A stretch of 64,000 nucleotides of DNA from Geodermatophilus sp. DSM 45219 (GCF_900104025.1 NZ_FNIQ01000006.1:1-64000); one strand, 5' to 3'; shown: positions 18,736-29,767, counted from the stretch's first letter. Program-made: numbers and translations. The notes: generated from the letters alone by a model not told the origin.

Positions 18736-20079
18736 ATGACGGTGTCGGTACGTAGCAAGGGCAGGTCGTCCGGCGGAGCCGCGACGCGGGGGCGCAGACG
18801 CCAGCTGGGCGGGGCGGCTGCGGCCGCGGTCCTGGCCTCGACACTCGCCGCGTGCGGAGGCGACTCGGGCGCGGCGAACGCGCTCACCTGGTACATCAAC
18901 CCCGACTCCGGCGGGCAGGCGGAGATCGCCGCGCGGTGCAGCGAGGCGTCCGGCGGCGCGTACACCATCGAGACGGCGCAGCTGCCGCGCGAGTCCTCCG
19001 CGCAGCGCGAGCAGCTGGTCCGGCGCCTGGCGGCCAACGACGCCTCGATCGACCTGATCAGCCTGGACCCGCCCTACATCCCCGAGTTCGCCGAGGCCGG
19101 CTTCCTGGCCCCGGTGCCCGAGGACGTCGCCGAGCGGGTCACCGAGGGTGTCGTGCCCAGCGCGGTGGAGGGGTCCACCTGGGACGGCGAGATCGTCGCC
19201 GTCCCGTTCTGGGCCAACACCCAGCTGCTCTGGTACAAGCAGTCGGTCGCCGAGGCGGCCGGACTGGACATGACCCAGCCGGTCACCTGGGACCAGCTGG
19301 TCCAGGCCGCGCAGGAGCAGGACACCCAGCTGGCCGCCCAGGGCATCCGCGCCGAGGCCCTGACCGTCTGGCTCAACGCCCTCATCGAGTCCGCCGGCGG
19401 ATCGGTCATCACCGAGACCGCCGAGGACCCGGAGAACATCGAGCTGGGCCTGGCCGAGGACCCGGGCACCCGGGCCGCCGAGGTGATGAACCTGGTCGGT
19501 ACCTCCGGCGTCGTCGGCCCGGCGTTCTCGACTGCCGGCGAGGACGCCAACGTCCAGGCCTTCGAGGACGGCGAGGCCTCCTTCATGGTCAACTGGCCGT
19601 TCGTCTACGGCCGCGCGTTGAGCGCGGTCGAGGCCGGGACCCTCGACCAGTCCGTCGTCGACGACTACGGCTGGACCATCTACCCGCGGGTCAACCCGGA
19701 CGACCCCTCGGCGCCGCCCTACGGCGGCATCAACCTGGGGGTCGGGGCCTTCAGCGCGGCGCCCGAGCTGGCCTACGAGGCCGCCGAGTGCATCGTCTCC
19801 GACGAGAACCAGGCCTACTACTTCGTCACCAACGGCAACCCGGCCTCGTCGGCGGCCGTCTACGACGACCCCGAGGTCCTGGAGGTCTTCCCGATGGCAC
19901 CGGAGATCCGGCAGTCACTGGAACAGGCCGCCCCTCGTCCGCAGACCGTCTACTACAGCGAGGTCTCCGGAGCCCTCCAGCGCAGCTACCACCCGGCGTC
20001 CTCGGTCACGCCGGGCGTCACCGGGGAGCAGGCGGCCGAGCTGATCCGCGCCGTACTCGCAGGGGAGCAGCTGCTGTGA
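18736..20079 (+). CDS. ABC transporter sugar-binding lipoprotein (LpqY/AglE-like)
   Basis: The 447-residue protein is a family 1 extracellular solute-binding protein. It has a basic N-terminus, a hydrophobic segment (GGAAAAAVLASTL) and the lipobox LAAC at about residues 36-39, so it is a membrane-anchored lipoprotein. Similarity and gene order (binding protein, two permeases, UgpC-type ATPase, then a GH13 glucosidase) point to trehalose or another alpha-glucoside as ligand, as for LpqY-SugABC or AglEFG. The ATG has GGAGG four bases upstream. The start of the first permease overlaps the stop codon (GTGA). Confidence 0.88.
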   Translation: MTVSVRSKGRSSGGAATRGRRRQLGGAAAAAVLASTLAACGGDSGAANALTWYINPDSGGQAEIAARCSEASGGAYTIETAQLPRESSAQREQLVRRLAANDASIDLISLDPPYIPEFAEAGFLAPVPEDVAERVTEGVVPSAVEGSTWDGEIVAVPFWANTQLLWYKQSVAEAAGLDMTQPVTWDQLVQAAQEQDTQLAAQGIRAEALTVWLNALIESAGGSVITETAEDPENIELGLAEDPGTRAAEVMNLVGTSGVVGPAFSTAGEDANVQAFEDGEASFMVNWPFVYGRALSAVEAGTLDQSVVDDYGWTIYPRVNPDDPSAPPYGGINLGVGAFSAAPELAYEAAECIVSDENQAYYFVTNGNPASSAAVYDDPEVLEVFPMAPEIRQSLEQAAPRPQTVYYSEVSGALQRSYHPASSVTPGVTGEQAAELIRAVLAGEQLL

Positions 20080-21038
20080 CCACCACGACCCTCCCACCGA
20101 CGGAGAAGACCCAGCCGGTCTCGGCACCGCGCGGGGCGATCAGCGACCGGTCCCGTGCCGAACGCAAGCTCGGCTGGCTGCTCGCCGGCCCGGCCTTCCT
20201 GGTCATGCTCCTGGTCACCGCGTACCCGATCGGCCAGGCGATCTGGTACTCGCTGTTCAGCTACCGGCTGACCGACCCCGCCAACCGGTCGTTCACCGGG
20301 CTGACCAACTACGTGGTGATCCTCACCGACGGGCTGTGGTGGCAGGCCATCTGGGTCACCGTGCTCATCACCGTGGTCACGGTCGCGGTGGAGCTGGTGC
20401 TCGGCTTCGCCCTGGCCCTGGTCATGGCCAAGGCGCTGTCGGCGATCCGGCCGGTCCTGCGCGCGGCGATCCTCATCCCGTACGCGGTCATCACCGTCGT
20501 CTCGGCCTTCGCCTGGCAGTTCGCCTTCGACATCCAGAGCGGCTTCGTCAACAGCTGGTTCGCCTGGCTGCCGGGGATCGGCGCCGACACCGACTGGTTC
20601 GGCGGCTGGGGGACGTCGATCCTGGTCATCTGCCTGGCCGAGATCTGGAAGACCACGCCGTTCATCTCGCTGCTGCTGCTGGCCGGCCTGGCCCAGGTGC
20701 CCGAGGTGCTGCAGGAGGCGGCCAAGGTCGACGGCGCCAGCTGGTGGCAGCGGATGTGGCGGGTGACGATCCCGAACATGAAGGCGGCCATCATGGTCGC
20801 CCTGCTGTTCCGCACCCTGGACGCCTTCCGCGTCTTCGACAGCATCTACATCATGACCGGCGGCGCCAACGGCACGGAGTCGGTGTCGTTCCTGGCCTAC
20901 CGGCAGACCATCGCGCGGGTGGAGATCGGGCTGGGCTCGGCGGTGTCGGTCCTGCTGTTCCTCTCGGTGGTGCTCATCGCGTTCACCTTCATCAAGGGAT
21001 TCCGGATCGACCTGGCGCAGGCGAGGGGTGAGGGCTGA
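20076..21038 (+). CDS. Sugar ABC transporter permease (SugA-like)
   Basis: The 320-residue protein has about six membrane helices and the permease EAA loop EAAKVDGASWWQRMWRVTIPNMK, which docks the ATPase. It belongs to the MalF/UgpA/SugA type. The GTG start is embedded in the last codons of the binding-protein gene (four-base overlap). The N-terminal 35 residues are cytoplasmic and polar. It works as a heterodimer with the next permease. Confidence 0.93.
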   Translation: MTTTTLPPTEKTQPVSAPRGAISDRSRAERKLGWLLAGPAFLVMLLVTAYPIGQAIWYSLFSYRLTDPANRSFTGLTNYVVILTDGLWWQAIWVTVLITVVTVAVELVLGFALALVMAKALSAIRPVLRAAILIPYAVITVVSAFAWQFAFDIQSGFVNSWFAWLPGIGADTDWFGGWGTSILVICLAEIWKTTPFISLLLLAGLAQVPEVLQEAAKVDGASWWQRMWRVTIPNMKAAIMVALLFRTLDAFRVFDSIYIMTGGANGTESVSFLAYRQTIARVEIGLGSAVSVLLFLSVVLIAFTFIKGFRIDLAQARGEG

Positions 21039-21871
21039 TGTCCCGGCGGGAGAAGAACCTGTGGATCGTCGCCGGCATCGCGATCGTCCTCTACGCGCTG
21101 TTCCCGATCGCCTGGATCGTGTCGCTGTCGCTCAAGGCGCCGGCGGACATCTCCAACGGCCAGTTCCTGCCCACGTCGGCGACGTTCGAGAACTACACGA
21201 CGATCCTGACCGGCTCGGCGAGCGGCCTGTTCCTGCCGGCGCTGCGCAACTCCTTCGGCATCTGCCTGATCGCGACGTTCATCTCCTGCGTCCTGGCGAT
21301 GTTCGCCGCGTACGCGATCGCCCGGCTGGACTTCCCGGGCAAGCGGCTGATCCTGTCCACGGCGCTGGCGGTGGCGATCTTCCCGGTGATCTCGATCGTC
21401 ACGCCGCTGTTCAACCTGTGGCGGCAGATCGGGCTGTACGACACCTGGCCCGGCCTGATCATCCCGTACCTGTCGCTGACCCTGCCGATCTCCATCTGGA
21501 CCATGTCGGCGTTCTTCCGGGAGATCCCCTGGGAGATGGAGCAGGCGGCGCAGGTGGACGGGGCCACCACCTGGCAGGCGTTCCGCAAGGTGATCGTGCC
21601 GCTGGCCGCCCCGGGGGTGTTCACCACCGCGATCATCGCCTTCTTCATCGCCTGGAACGACTTCGCGTACGGCATCTCGCTGACCTCGACCGAGGCGTCG
21701 CGGCCGGTCCCTGCCGCACTCGGCCTGTTCTCCGGTGCCTCGCAGTTCGAGGACCCGACCGGTGCGATCGCCGCGGCGGCGGTCGTCGTCACCATCCCGG
21801 TCGTCGTCCTGGTGCTGCTCTTCCAGCGGCGCATCGTCGCCGGTCTCACCAACGGCGCGGTCAAGGGCTGA
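21038..21871 (+). CDS. Sugar ABC transporter permease (SugB-like)
   Basis: This 277-residue MalG/SugB-type permease has six predicted helices and the EAA loop EQAAQVDGATTWQAFRKVIVPLAAPG. Its ATG shares one base with the SugA-like stop, so translation is coupled. The proline after the EAA motif and the C-terminal VKG ending are typical of the family. It pairs with the upstream permease to form the channel. Confidence 0.93.
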   Translation: MSRREKNLWIVAGIAIVLYALFPIAWIVSLSLKAPADISNGQFLPTSATFENYTTILTGSASGLFLPALRNSFGICLIATFISCVLAMFAAYAIARLDFPGKRLILSTALAVAIFPVISIVTPLFNLWRQIGLYDTWPGLIIPYLSLTLPISIWTMSAFFREIPWEMEQAAQVDGATTWQAFRKVIVPLAAPGVFTTAIIAFFIAWNDFAYGISLTSTEASRPVPAALGLFSGASQFEDPTGAIAAAAVVVTIPVVVLVLLFQRRIVAGLTNGAVKG

Positions 21872-21909
21872 CCCCCGTACCCACCCACCCAGCGAGGGGA
21901 CGAGATCTC

Positions 21910-23187
<1,278 letters not shown>

Positions 23188-23188
23188 A

Positions 23189-23244
23189 AGAGGACCCCCC
23201 GCCCCCGCCACTCGCAGGCTCGCGGCGGGTCCCTGCAGGGGGCC
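23189..23244 (+). repeat. Intergenic hairpin repeat, copy D (behind sugar ATPase)
   Basis: It starts AGAGGACCCCCCGCCCCCGC just after the stop, contains the shared core CACTCGCAGGCTCGCGGCGG and ends TCCCTGCAGGGGGCC. It is one of the two best-preserved copies, with long complementary outer arms. Confidence 0.78.
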
Positions 23245-23350
23245 GCCCGTCCCTCCCCATCCCGCGCAGGCCCGGGCTGGGCCACCCGCGGTGCCGGCGG
23301 CCGCCGTGGCCGCCGGCACTGCGGCCTGCCTCGACCACCTCAGGAGACCG

Positions 23351-25006
23351 ATGCACCCCGCCGTCCCGGAGGGCCGCCGTCCGTGGTGGCGGACGGCGGT
23401 GGTCTACGAGGTCTACCTGCGCAGCTTCGCCGATTCCGACGGTGACGGCGTCGGCGACGTCGACGGGCTGCGCAGCCGGCTGCCGTACCTGGCCGACCTC
23501 GGCGTCGACGCCCTGTGGGTGACGCCCTGGTACCCCTCGCCGATGGCCGACGGGGGCTACGACGTCACCGACCACCGCGACATCGACCCGCGGCTGGGCA
23601 CCCTCGCCGACGTCGACGCGCTGCTCGGCGAGGCCCACGACGCGGGGCTGCGGGTCCTCGTCGACCTGGTCGCCAACCACACCTCCGCGGAGCACCCGTG
23701 GTTCCGCGCTGCGGTGGCCGGCGGGCCCGGCGCCCCCGAGCGGGCGCGGTACTTCTTCCGCGACGGCCGCGACGGCGGGACGCAGCCGCCCAACGACTGG
23801 ATCAGCGCGTTCGGCGGCCCGGCCTGGACGCGGGTGCGCGAGCCCGACGGGCGGCTGGGGCAGTGGTACCTGCACCTGTTCGCACCGGAGCAGCCGGACC
23901 TGGACTGGGGCGACCCGGTGGTGCAGGAGGAGTTCGACGGGGTCGTGCGGTTCTGGCTGGACCGCGGCGTCGACGGCATCCGGGTGGACGCCGCCCCGGC
24001 CCTGGCCAAGGTGCCCGGCCTGCCCGACGCCGGGCACGCGCCGGGCGCGCTGTTCGAGTCCAGCCGGTGGACCGACAACCCGCACTGGGATCGCGACGAG
24101 GTGCACGAGGTCTTCCGGCGCTGGCGGCGGATCAGTGACGGGTACCCGGGCGACCGGGTGTTCGTCTCCGAGGCCGTGGTCGCCGGTCCCGAGCGGCTGG
24201 CCCGCTACGTCCGGTCCGACGAGCTGCACACCAGCTTCAACTTCGACTACCTCAAGGCGCCCTGGGACGCCGGGAGCCTGCGGGCGGCGATCGACGGGAC
24301 GCTCGCCGCGCTGGCTCCGGTCGGTGCGCCGGCCACCTGGGTGCTGTCCAGCCACGACGAGACCCGGCACGTCACCCGCTTCGGCCGGGCCGCCAGCGGG
24401 GCGGCGACGATGGGCTTCGACGCGGCTGCGCCCGCCGACCTGGCGCTGGGCCTGCGGCGCGCCCGCGCCGCCGCCCTGCTGACGCTCGCCCTCCCGGGCA
24501 GCGCCTACCTGTACCAGGGCGAGGAACTGGGCCTGCCCGAGGTGGAGGACCTCCCCGAGGACGTCCTCACCGACCCGACCTGGGAGCGCTCCGGCCACAC
24601 CGCACGCGGCCGCGACGGCTGCCGGGTGCCGCTGCCGTGGTCGGGGAACCGGCCGCCGTTCGGCTTCACGGCCGACGGTGTCTCCCCGTGGCTGCCCCAG
24701 CCCGACGCGTGGCGGGAGCTGACCGTGGCCGCCCAGCGGGACGACCCGGCGTCCACCCTGTCGCTCCACCGCAGCGCGCTGCGGATGCGCCGTGACCTGC
24801 CGGGGCTCGCCGACGACGCGCCGTTGACCTGGCGCGACCTGGGGGACGGCGTGCTGGCCTTCGACCGCGGCCCGCGGTTCCGGTGCATCGTCAACCTGTC
24901 GGCGCACCCGGTTCCGCTGGGCGCGCACGGCCTCCCGGTGCTGAGCAGCGCGCCGGTCGAGGAGGAGCTGCCACCGGACGTGGCCGTCTGGCTGCGGACG
25001 GGCTAG
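23351..25006 (+). CDS. GH13 alpha-glucosidase
   Basis: The 551-residue enzyme has the four GH13 regions: LVDLVANHTS, GIRVDAAPALAK with the nucleophile Asp, VFVSEAVVAG with the acid Glu, and LSSHDETRH. Region II and the YQGEELGLPEVEDLPED segment fit the oligo-1,6-glucosidase/alpha-glucosidase/trehalose-hydrolase subfamilies rather than amylases. No signal peptide, so it acts in the cytoplasm, presumably on sugar brought in by the importer just upstream. CAGGAGA precedes the ATG at 23351 by four bases. Whether it prefers maltose, isomaltose or trehalose is not decided. Confidence 0.92.
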   Translation: MHPAVPEGRRPWWRTAVVYEVYLRSFADSDGDGVGDVDGLRSRLPYLADLGVDALWVTPWYPSPMADGGYDVTDHRDIDPRLGTLADVDALLGEAHDAGLRVLVDLVANHTSAEHPWFRAAVAGGPGAPERARYFFRDGRDGGTQPPNDWISAFGGPAWTRVREPDGRLGQWYLHLFAPEQPDLDWGDPVVQEEFDGVVRFWLDRGVDGIRVDAAPALAKVPGLPDAGHAPGALFESSRWTDNPHWDRDEVHEVFRRWRRISDGYPGDRVFVSEAVVAGPERLARYVRSDELHTSFNFDYLKAPWDAGSLRAAIDGTLAALAPVGAPATWVLSSHDETRHVTRFGRAASGAATMGFDAAAPADLALGLRRARAAALLTLALPGSAYLYQGEELGLPEVEDLPEDVLTDPTWERSGHTARGRDGCRVPLPWSGNRPPFGFTADGVSPWLPQPDAWRELTVAAQRDDPASTLSLHRSALRMRRDLPGLADDAPLTWRDLGDGVLAFDRGPRFRCIVNLSAHPVPLGAHGLPVLSSAPVEEELPPDVAVWLRTG

Positions 25007-25473
25007 CGCGCGAGCGAGCGGGTCAGCACCAGGCGGTCCGCACCCGGTCCGGCGCGGTCGGGAGCCAGGTGCGCGCTGGCGCCCAGCGAGGTGTGGAAGG
25101 CGACCGCGGCGGCGTCCTCCGGCCGAGCGACCGCCTGCACCACCCGCGCCCCGGTGCCGCGCGCCAGGTCGTCGAACCAGGCCACCAGCCGGCGACCCAG
25201 GCCGGTCCGGCGCCGGTCGTCGCGCACCGCGAGCAGGTGCAGGTAGGCCAGCCGGTCGGCGGTGACCACGCCGAGCAGGTAGCCGACGTCCGCACCGCCG
25301 GCGCTGCGGGCCAGGACGCCGAAGCCGCCGAACTGGTCGAACCAGACCGGGTGGTGCAGCGGCCGGGTGTCGGCGTCCCAGAACCGGTCGTGGTCGGCGA
25401 GCAGGCGGGCGCGCACGACGGTCGCCGACAGTTCGGCGAACCCGACGAGCGCGACGTCGTCGGGCGTGCTCAC
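25003..25473 (-). CDS. GNAT family N-acetyltransferase
   Basis: This 156-residue single-domain GNAT has an acetyl-CoA loop [19 protein letters not shown] and the C-terminal [14 protein letters not shown] motif. The start is GTG. It lies 13 bases behind the PfkB kinase on the same strand, so they form an operon, and its stop overlaps that of the convergent glucosidase. The acceptor substrate is unknown; the link to sugar metabolism is only positional. Confidence 0.82.
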   Translation of the reverse strand: MSTPDDVALVGFAELSATVVRARLLADHDRFWDADTRPLHHPVWFDQFGGFGVLARSAGGADVGYLLGVVTADRLAYLHLLAVRDDRRRTGLGRRLVAWFDDLARGTGARVVQAVARPEDAAAVAFHTSLGASAHLAPDRAGPGADRLVLTRSLAR

Positions 25474-25486
25474 CGGCGGGCCGTGC

Positions 25487-26503
25487 TCATGCGCGGGCCC
25501 TGACCAGCTCGTCGCGGGTCGGCGGGTCGGCGCCCTCGCGCGTGCAGTTGAGCGCGGCGACCAGGGCGGCGTCGTCCACGATCGGCAGCAGCTCGTCGTC
25601 GGGCAGCTGCTCCAGGGCCGCCCGGGTGGTGACGCCGGCCTCGAGCAGGCCGGCGAACAGCCCGGCGGCCAGCGAGTCCCCGGCGCCCACGGTGTCGACC
25701 ACGGGAACCCGCGGCGGCTCGCGGCGCAGCAGCGCGCGGCCGGGCCGGGCGATCCGCAGCGGCGCCCCGCCGTCGGTGAGCAGCACCAGGGCCGCGCCCC
25801 GGTCGGCCCAGCGCAGCGCCGTCCCGTCGAGGTCGGCCGCGGCGTCCGGCTCCAGCCAGGCCAGGTCCTCGGCGCTGACCTTCACGATGTCGGCGCGGGA
25901 CAGCAACCGCTCGAGGCGGTCGCGCACCTCGGCCGGGGAGTTGCCCAGCGTCGTCCCGACCGGGCCGTCGGCCAGCATCGGCCGGATGTTGGGGTCGACG
26001 CTGACCAGTGCCCGGTCGTCGGCGGCGACCTGCTCGACCAGCCGGGCGATCGCCTCGCACCCGGGCGGGGTCCAGCTGGAGATCGAGCCGACGTGCAGGA
26101 TCGCCGTCCCCTCCGGCAGGACGGCGGCCAGCTCCTCGTCGGTCCACTGCCAGTCGGCGGCGCCCTGCACGTGGAAGCCGTAGTCCGGCGAGCCGTCGGG
26201 CCCCAGGCCCACCACCGCGAGGCTGACCGGCTCGGTGGCCGGGACGAAGCCGGCGAGGTCGACGTCCGAGAGTTCCGCGTGCCGTCGCAGTCCCGCGGCC
26301 AGCGGGCCGGTGCCCAGGCGGGCCATCAGCCGGACCGGGACGCCGAGGCGGCCGGCGGCGACCGCGACGTTGAGGGCGTTGCCGCCGGGCCGGGCGACGT
26401 AGTGCGGTGCCGTGCCGTGGGGGCCGGCACCGGCCGCCGCGTCGGGCAGCATGTCGACGACCAGTTCCCCCAGGACGCTCAGCACCGAGCGGTCGCTGCT
26501 CAC
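25487..26503 (-). CDS. PfkB family carbohydrate kinase
   Basis: The 338-residue kinase has the N-terminal PfkB glycine motif ([18 protein letters not shown]) and the C-terminal signature with the anion hole and catalytic Asp ([22 protein letters not shown]). It resembles fructokinases and ribokinases. Lying beside an alpha-glucoside importer and glucosidase, it may phosphorylate a released hexose, but it is on the opposite strand. The GTG at 26503 is supported by TAGGGT seven bases upstream, giving a leaderless mRNA. Confidence 0.9.
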   Translation of the reverse strand: MSSDRSVLSVLGELVVDMLPDAAAGAGPHGTAPHYVARPGGNALNVAVAAGRLGVPVRLMARLGTGPLAAGLRRHAELSDVDLAGFVPATEPVSLAVVGLGPDGSPDYGFHVQGAADWQWTDEELAAVLPEGTAILHVGSISSWTPPGCEAIARLVEQVAADDRALVSVDPNIRPMLADGPVGTTLGNSPAEVRDRLERLLSRADIVKVSAEDLAWLEPDAAADLDGTALRWADRGAALVLLTDGGAPLRIARPGRALLRREPPRVPVVDTVGAGDSLAAGLFAGLLEAGVTTRAALEQLPDDELLPIVDDAALVAALNCTREGADPPTRDELVRARA

Positions 26504-26510
26504 GCCCTCG

Positions 26511-26516
26511 ACCCTA
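26511..26516 (-). promoter_or_regulatory. -10 element TAGGGT of leaderless pfkB-type gene
   Basis: On the minus strand TAGGGT ends seven bases before the GTG at 26503. Confidence 0.6.
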
Positions 26517-26650
26517 GCGAGCCGGGTGCCTCCGCACCGCGCCGCTGGCCGGTGCGCCGGGGCACCTGGGACGATGGCGGAGACGACGATCGCTGCGGTG
26601 CGCCGGATGGGTGGCCCTGGCGGACGACCGCTACCTGCGCAGGAGGACCG

Positions 26651-27484
26651 ATGCCGAACCCGTTCGTGAAGCTGTGGAAGTACCTCACGGCCTCCGCCAA
26701 CGCCAAGATCGACGAGAAGGCCGACCCGAAGATCCAGATCGCGCAGGCGATCGAGGCCGAGCAGCAGCGGCACCAGGCGCTGGCCAACCAGGCCGCCGCG
26801 GTGCTGGGCAACCAGCGCCAGCTGGAGATGCGGCTCAACCGGCAGCTCGGTGAGGTGGAGAAGCTGCAGGCCTCGGCGCGCCAGGCGCTGGTCCTGGCCG
26901 ACCAGACCCGGGCGGGCGGCGACGCGGCCAAGGCGGGGGAGTACGAGAACGCCGCGCAGGCCTTCGCCACCCAGCTGGTCGCCGCCGAGCAGGCGATGGA
27001 GGACCTCAAGCGCAGCCACGACGAGGCGCTCCAGGCCGCCGAGCAGGCGCGCGGCGCGGTCGAGCAGAGCCGGATGCGGCTGCAGACGACGCTGGCCGAG
27101 CGCACCAAGCTGATGAGCCAGCTGGAGCAGGCCAAGATGCAGGAGCACGTGGCCGCCTCGCTCAAGCAGGTCAACGAGCTGTCGGCCCCCGGCAACACGC
27201 CCAGTCTCGGCGAGGTGCGGGACAAGATCGAGGCCCGCTACGCCAACGCCCTCGGCCAGGCCGAGCTGGCGCAGACGTCGGTCGAGGGCCGGATGCTCGA
27301 GGTGCAGAAGGCGACCCTCGACGTCGCCGGCGCCTCGCGGCTGGACCAGATCCGCGCCTCGATGGGACAGCCGGCGGTCACCGGCCAGGCCGCAGCGCCG
27401 GCGATCGAGGAGGGGACGCCGTCGGTGCCGGCGTCCTCCGCGCAGCAGGCCGCTCAGCCGGCCGACCGCCCCGAGTCGCAGTAG
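26651..27484 (+). CDS. pspA: PspA/IM30 envelope-stress protein
   Basis: The 277-residue protein matches PspA/Vipp1 and the mycobacterial 35-kDa antigen. It is almost entirely coiled coil from about residue 20 to 220, with the start [21 protein letters not shown] and the [21 protein letters not shown] segment, then a disordered Ala/Gln/Pro tail. It should polymerise on the inner leaflet to protect membranes under stress. AGGAGGA lies four bases before the ATG. In mycobacteria it directly follows clgR and is controlled by it; here the importer region separates them. Confidence 0.93.
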   Translation: MPNPFVKLWKYLTASANAKIDEKADPKIQIAQAIEAEQQRHQALANQAAAVLGNQRQLEMRLNRQLGEVEKLQASARQALVLADQTRAGGDAAKAGEYENAAQAFATQLVAAEQAMEDLKRSHDEALQAAEQARGAVEQSRMRLQTTLAERTKLMSQLEQAKMQEHVAASLKQVNELSAPGNTPSLGEVRDKIEARYANALGQAELAQTSVEGRMLEVQKATLDVAGASRLDQIRASMGQPAVTGQAAAPAIEEGTPSVPASSAQQAAQPADRPESQ

Positions 27485-27540
27485 GAGGACCCCCTGCCCC
27501 CCACCGCTCGCAGGCTCGCGGCGGGACCCGGCAGGGGGCC
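27485..27540 (+). repeat. Intergenic hairpin repeat, copy E (behind pspA)
   Basis: The clearest copy: outer arms GGACCCCCTGCC and GGCAGGGGGCC are complementary, with the inner core CCACCGCTCGCAGGCTCGCG between them. It begins at the base after the pspA stop codon and ends 37 bases before the convergent nei stop. Confidence 0.82.
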
Positions 27541-27577
27541 ACACGGGCCCGGTCGCCGCGGTGGCCGGGCCAGTGCC

Positions 27578-28432
27578 TCAGTGGGCGCTTGTCAGTGGCG
27601 GCGGGTGGTCGGGCTCGCCGGTGCGCGCTGCCGGGTCGATGGCCGAGCGGGCGGCCTGGCAGCGCGGGCACCAGTAGGTGATCCGCTCCTGCAGGTCCGG
27701 GCCCTGGTCGCCGCGCAGGACCGGGGTGCCGCAGCGCAGGCACGGGCGGTCCTTGCGGCCGTAGACCCAGTGGTCGCGGCCGCGGCGCAGGTCGCCGGTG
27801 GTGCTCTGCTCGGGGCGGTCGCGGTTGGCCAGCATGAGCGAGCGGGTCCGCTCGACGAGCCCGGGCAGGTCCTCGACGTCGGCCACCCGGGCCCACGGGT
27901 GGACGCCGCAGACGAACAGCCCCTCGACCTTGTAGAGGTTGCCCGGGCCGCACAGGTTGCGCTGGTCGAGGATGGCGACGCCGATCTGCTCGTCGGGGTG
28001 CGACCGCAGCCGGCGCAGCGCCTCCTCGAGGTCCCAGTCCAGGCCGAGGACGTCGGGACCCAGGTGGCCGACGAGCTGGTCCTCGTGCTCGGTGCGCACC
28101 ATCGCCACGTCGTGCAGGCGGTAGCCGACGCACTCCCACTCGTCGGTGGCGAGGACGGCGCGGACGGCGAAGGCCGGACCGCCGCGCCACCGGCTGCCGT
28201 GCCGGTAGATGTGCCAGCTGCCGTCCATGCGGTAGTGGGTGCGCAGTGTCCAGCCGTCGGCGAACCGGGTGAGCATGTGCTTGCCCCGCGGCACCACCTC
28301 GGAGACGGTGCGGCCGGCCAGGTCGGTGCCGGCCAGCTGCGGCACGCGCAGCTCGCCGCGGCGCAGCGTCGCGCCGCCGAGCGCGCTGTTCATCCGCTGC
28401 GCGGCCAGCCAGACGGTGTCTCCCTCGGGCAC
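27578..28432 (-). CDS. nei: Fpg/Nei family DNA glycosylase (endonuclease VIII-like)
   Basis: The 284-residue enzyme removes oxidised bases and nicks the strand. After the initiator it begins PEGDTVWLAA, giving the catalytic Pro and Glu; PRGKHMLTRF supplies the conserved Lys; a helix-two-turn-helix region (LCGPGNLYKVEGLFVCGVHPW) and a C-terminal zinc finger (CLRCGTPV...WCPRCQ) follow. PEGDT indicates the Nei rather than the Fpg (PELPE) branch, like mycobacterial Nei2. The GTG start is fixed by the required N-terminal proline and has GACACT seven bases upstream. Confidence 0.94.
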   Translation of the reverse strand: MPEGDTVWLAAQRMNSALGGATLRRGELRVPQLAGTDLAGRTVSEVVPRGKHMLTRFADGWTLRTHYRMDGSWHIYRHGSRWRGGPAFAVRAVLATDEWECVGYRLHDVAMVRTEHEDQLVGHLGPDVLGLDWDLEEALRRLRSHPDEQIGVAILDQRNLCGPGNLYKVEGLFVCGVHPWARVADVEDLPGLVERTRSLMLANRDRPEQSTTGDLRRGRDHWVYGRKDRPCLRCGTPVLRGDQGPDLQERITYWCPRCQAARSAIDPAARTGEPDHPPPLTSAH

Positions 28433-28439
28433 GCGCTCC

Positions 28440-28445
28440 AGTGTC
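28440..28445 (-). promoter_or_regulatory. -10-like GACACT before nei
   Basis: On the minus strand GACACT ends seven bases before the GTG at 28432, the position TANNNT has elsewhere. Confidence 0.45.
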
Positions 28446-28528
28446 CCCCCGCGGCACCCGCCCCGCGGCGCGGCGCAGGTCACCCCGGCGGTGGGAACGC
28501 GCAGCCCTGCTGCGGTGCTGAGCCTCCC

Positions 28529-29122
28529 GTGCTGCGACGTGATCGATCCCCGAGGTCCGCGGGTGTCGCGCCCGAGGCGGTGGCCGCGGCCGCCGAGCCG
28601 GTCACCGTGACCGTCGCCCGCGACGTGCGTGCCGACCAGCGCGAGGCCTTCGAGGCGTGGGCCGCCGAGGTGCTGGGCCTGGCCGCGGAGTTCCCGGGCA
28701 ACCTGGGCACCAGCCTGCTGCGCCCCGGTCCGGGCTCGACCCGCTACCACCTGGTCTACCGGTTCGCCGACGGCGAGTCGCTGGCGAGCTGGGAGCGCTC
28801 GACCGAGCGGCGGGCCGCGCTGCAGCGCGCCGAGCACCTGACCGACCGCGTCGACTACGCCCACGTGGCCGGCCTGGACAGCTTCTTCACCGCGCTCACG
28901 CCGTCCCGGCCCGGTCCCCGCTGGCGGCTGGCCGTCCTCACCGTGGTCGCCGTCTTCGCCATCACGCTGGCCTTCCAGCTGCTGGTGGCGCCGCACGTGA
29001 CCGGCTGGCCGCTGCTCGCGCGGCTGCTGCTGTCCGCGGTGGTCGTCGTGGTGCTGCTCGGCTACGTGGTCATGCCGGCGCTGTCCCGGCTGTTCGCCCG
29101 CTGGTTGCGCCCTCGCCGCTGA
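28529..29122 (+). CDS. Antibiotic-monooxygenase-like (ABM) domain protein with two C-terminal membrane helices
   Basis: About 197 residues. A ferredoxin-like ABM domain (VTVTVARDVRADQREAFEAW...GNLGTSLLRPGPGSTRYHLVYRFAD) spans roughly residues 25-125 and is followed by two hydrophobic helices at about 130-155 and 160-185. This ABM-plus-two-TM layout is common in actinobacteria, but its biochemical role is unknown. The start is uncertain: GTG 28529 gives a basic leader, while GTG 28580 begins nearer the domain. It is divergent from nei. Confidence 0.78.
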   Translation: MLRRDRSPRSAGVAPEAVAAAAEPVTVTVARDVRADQREAFEAWAAEVLGLAAEFPGNLGTSLLRPGPGSTRYHLVYRFADGESLASWERSTERRAALQRAEHLTDRVDYAHVAGLDSFFTALTPSRPGPRWRLAVLTVVAVFAITLAFQLLVAPHVTGWPLLARLLLSAVVVVVLLGYVVMPALSRLFARWLRPRR

Positions 29123-29276
29123 ACGACGACGCCGTCGTACCGGTCGGCGGCGTGGGGATCCTCCCGCGGTGACCGCCCACGTCGCCTTCGCCTGTAGATC
29201 GAGGCACGGGTCGCCGATGGAGAGACTGGCTGGTCCGTGCCGGCCCGACCCGTTTCCCGACCCTCGAGGAGTCGAC

Positions 29277-29732
29277 ATGACCTACCCGCCACAGGCCGGT
29301 GCCGGGCAGCCGCCGCTGCCGCCGCTGCCGCCGCAGGGTCAGCCGGCTCCCCGGCCGCAGGCCTCGAACGAGGCGGGGTTCCCTGTCCTACCTGCGCAGC
29401 AGTTCCACTCGTTGCTGCCGCAGCAGGGGTACGCCGTCGTTCCGCATCCGGTCCTGCCCATGCCCTACAAGGACAGCACGGCTGCATGGCTGCTGTGGTT
29501 CTTCCTCGGGAGCTTCGGCGCCCATCACTTCTACCTGGGCCGGACGAAGTGGGGTGTCGCCTACGCGGTGGGCTTCATGCTGAGCTGCCTGTTCACCATC
29601 GTGCTGATCGGGATCCTGGGCCTGATCGCCCTGTTCGTGCTCTGGGTGGTCGACGCGACGCAGATGTCGCAGCGCCTCCAGCAGTACAACGCCCACGCCT
29701 ACGCAGTGAACCGGTCCCTCGGAGTCGCCTAG
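29277..29732 (+). CDS. TM2 domain-containing protein
   Basis: The 151-residue protein has a Pro/Gln-rich cytoplasmic N-terminus (about residues 1-62) and a TM2 domain: WLLWFFLGSFGAHHFYLGRTKWGVAYA, then a second helix FTIVLIGILGLIALFVLWVVDA with its terminal D. TM2 proteins are widespread and poorly understood; some affect membrane or secretion functions. GAGGA stands eight bases before the ATG. Codon use is slightly less GC-extreme than in neighbours. Confidence 0.87.
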   Translation: MTYPPQAGAGQPPLPPLPPQGQPAPRPQASNEAGFPVLPAQQFHSLLPQQGYAVVPHPVLPMPYKDSTAAWLLWFFLGSFGAHHFYLGRTKWGVAYAVGFMLSCLFTIVLIGILGLIALFVLWVVDATQMSQRLQQYNAHAYAVNRSLGVA

Positions 29733-29747
29733 ATCGAGCGGCGGGTT

Positions 29748-29767
29748 CGGACCGTGCTGGCGGTCCG
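29748..29767. terminator. Short hairpin between TM2 gene and lhr
   Basis: A 7-bp stem (CGGACCG/CGGTCCG) with a 6-base loop lies 16 bases after the TM2 stop, between convergent genes. Confidence 0.5.

Noticed and set aside
26504..26650. ClgR box upstream of pspA
   Set aside because: The nearest candidate has a 6-base rather than 5-base spacer; no good match.
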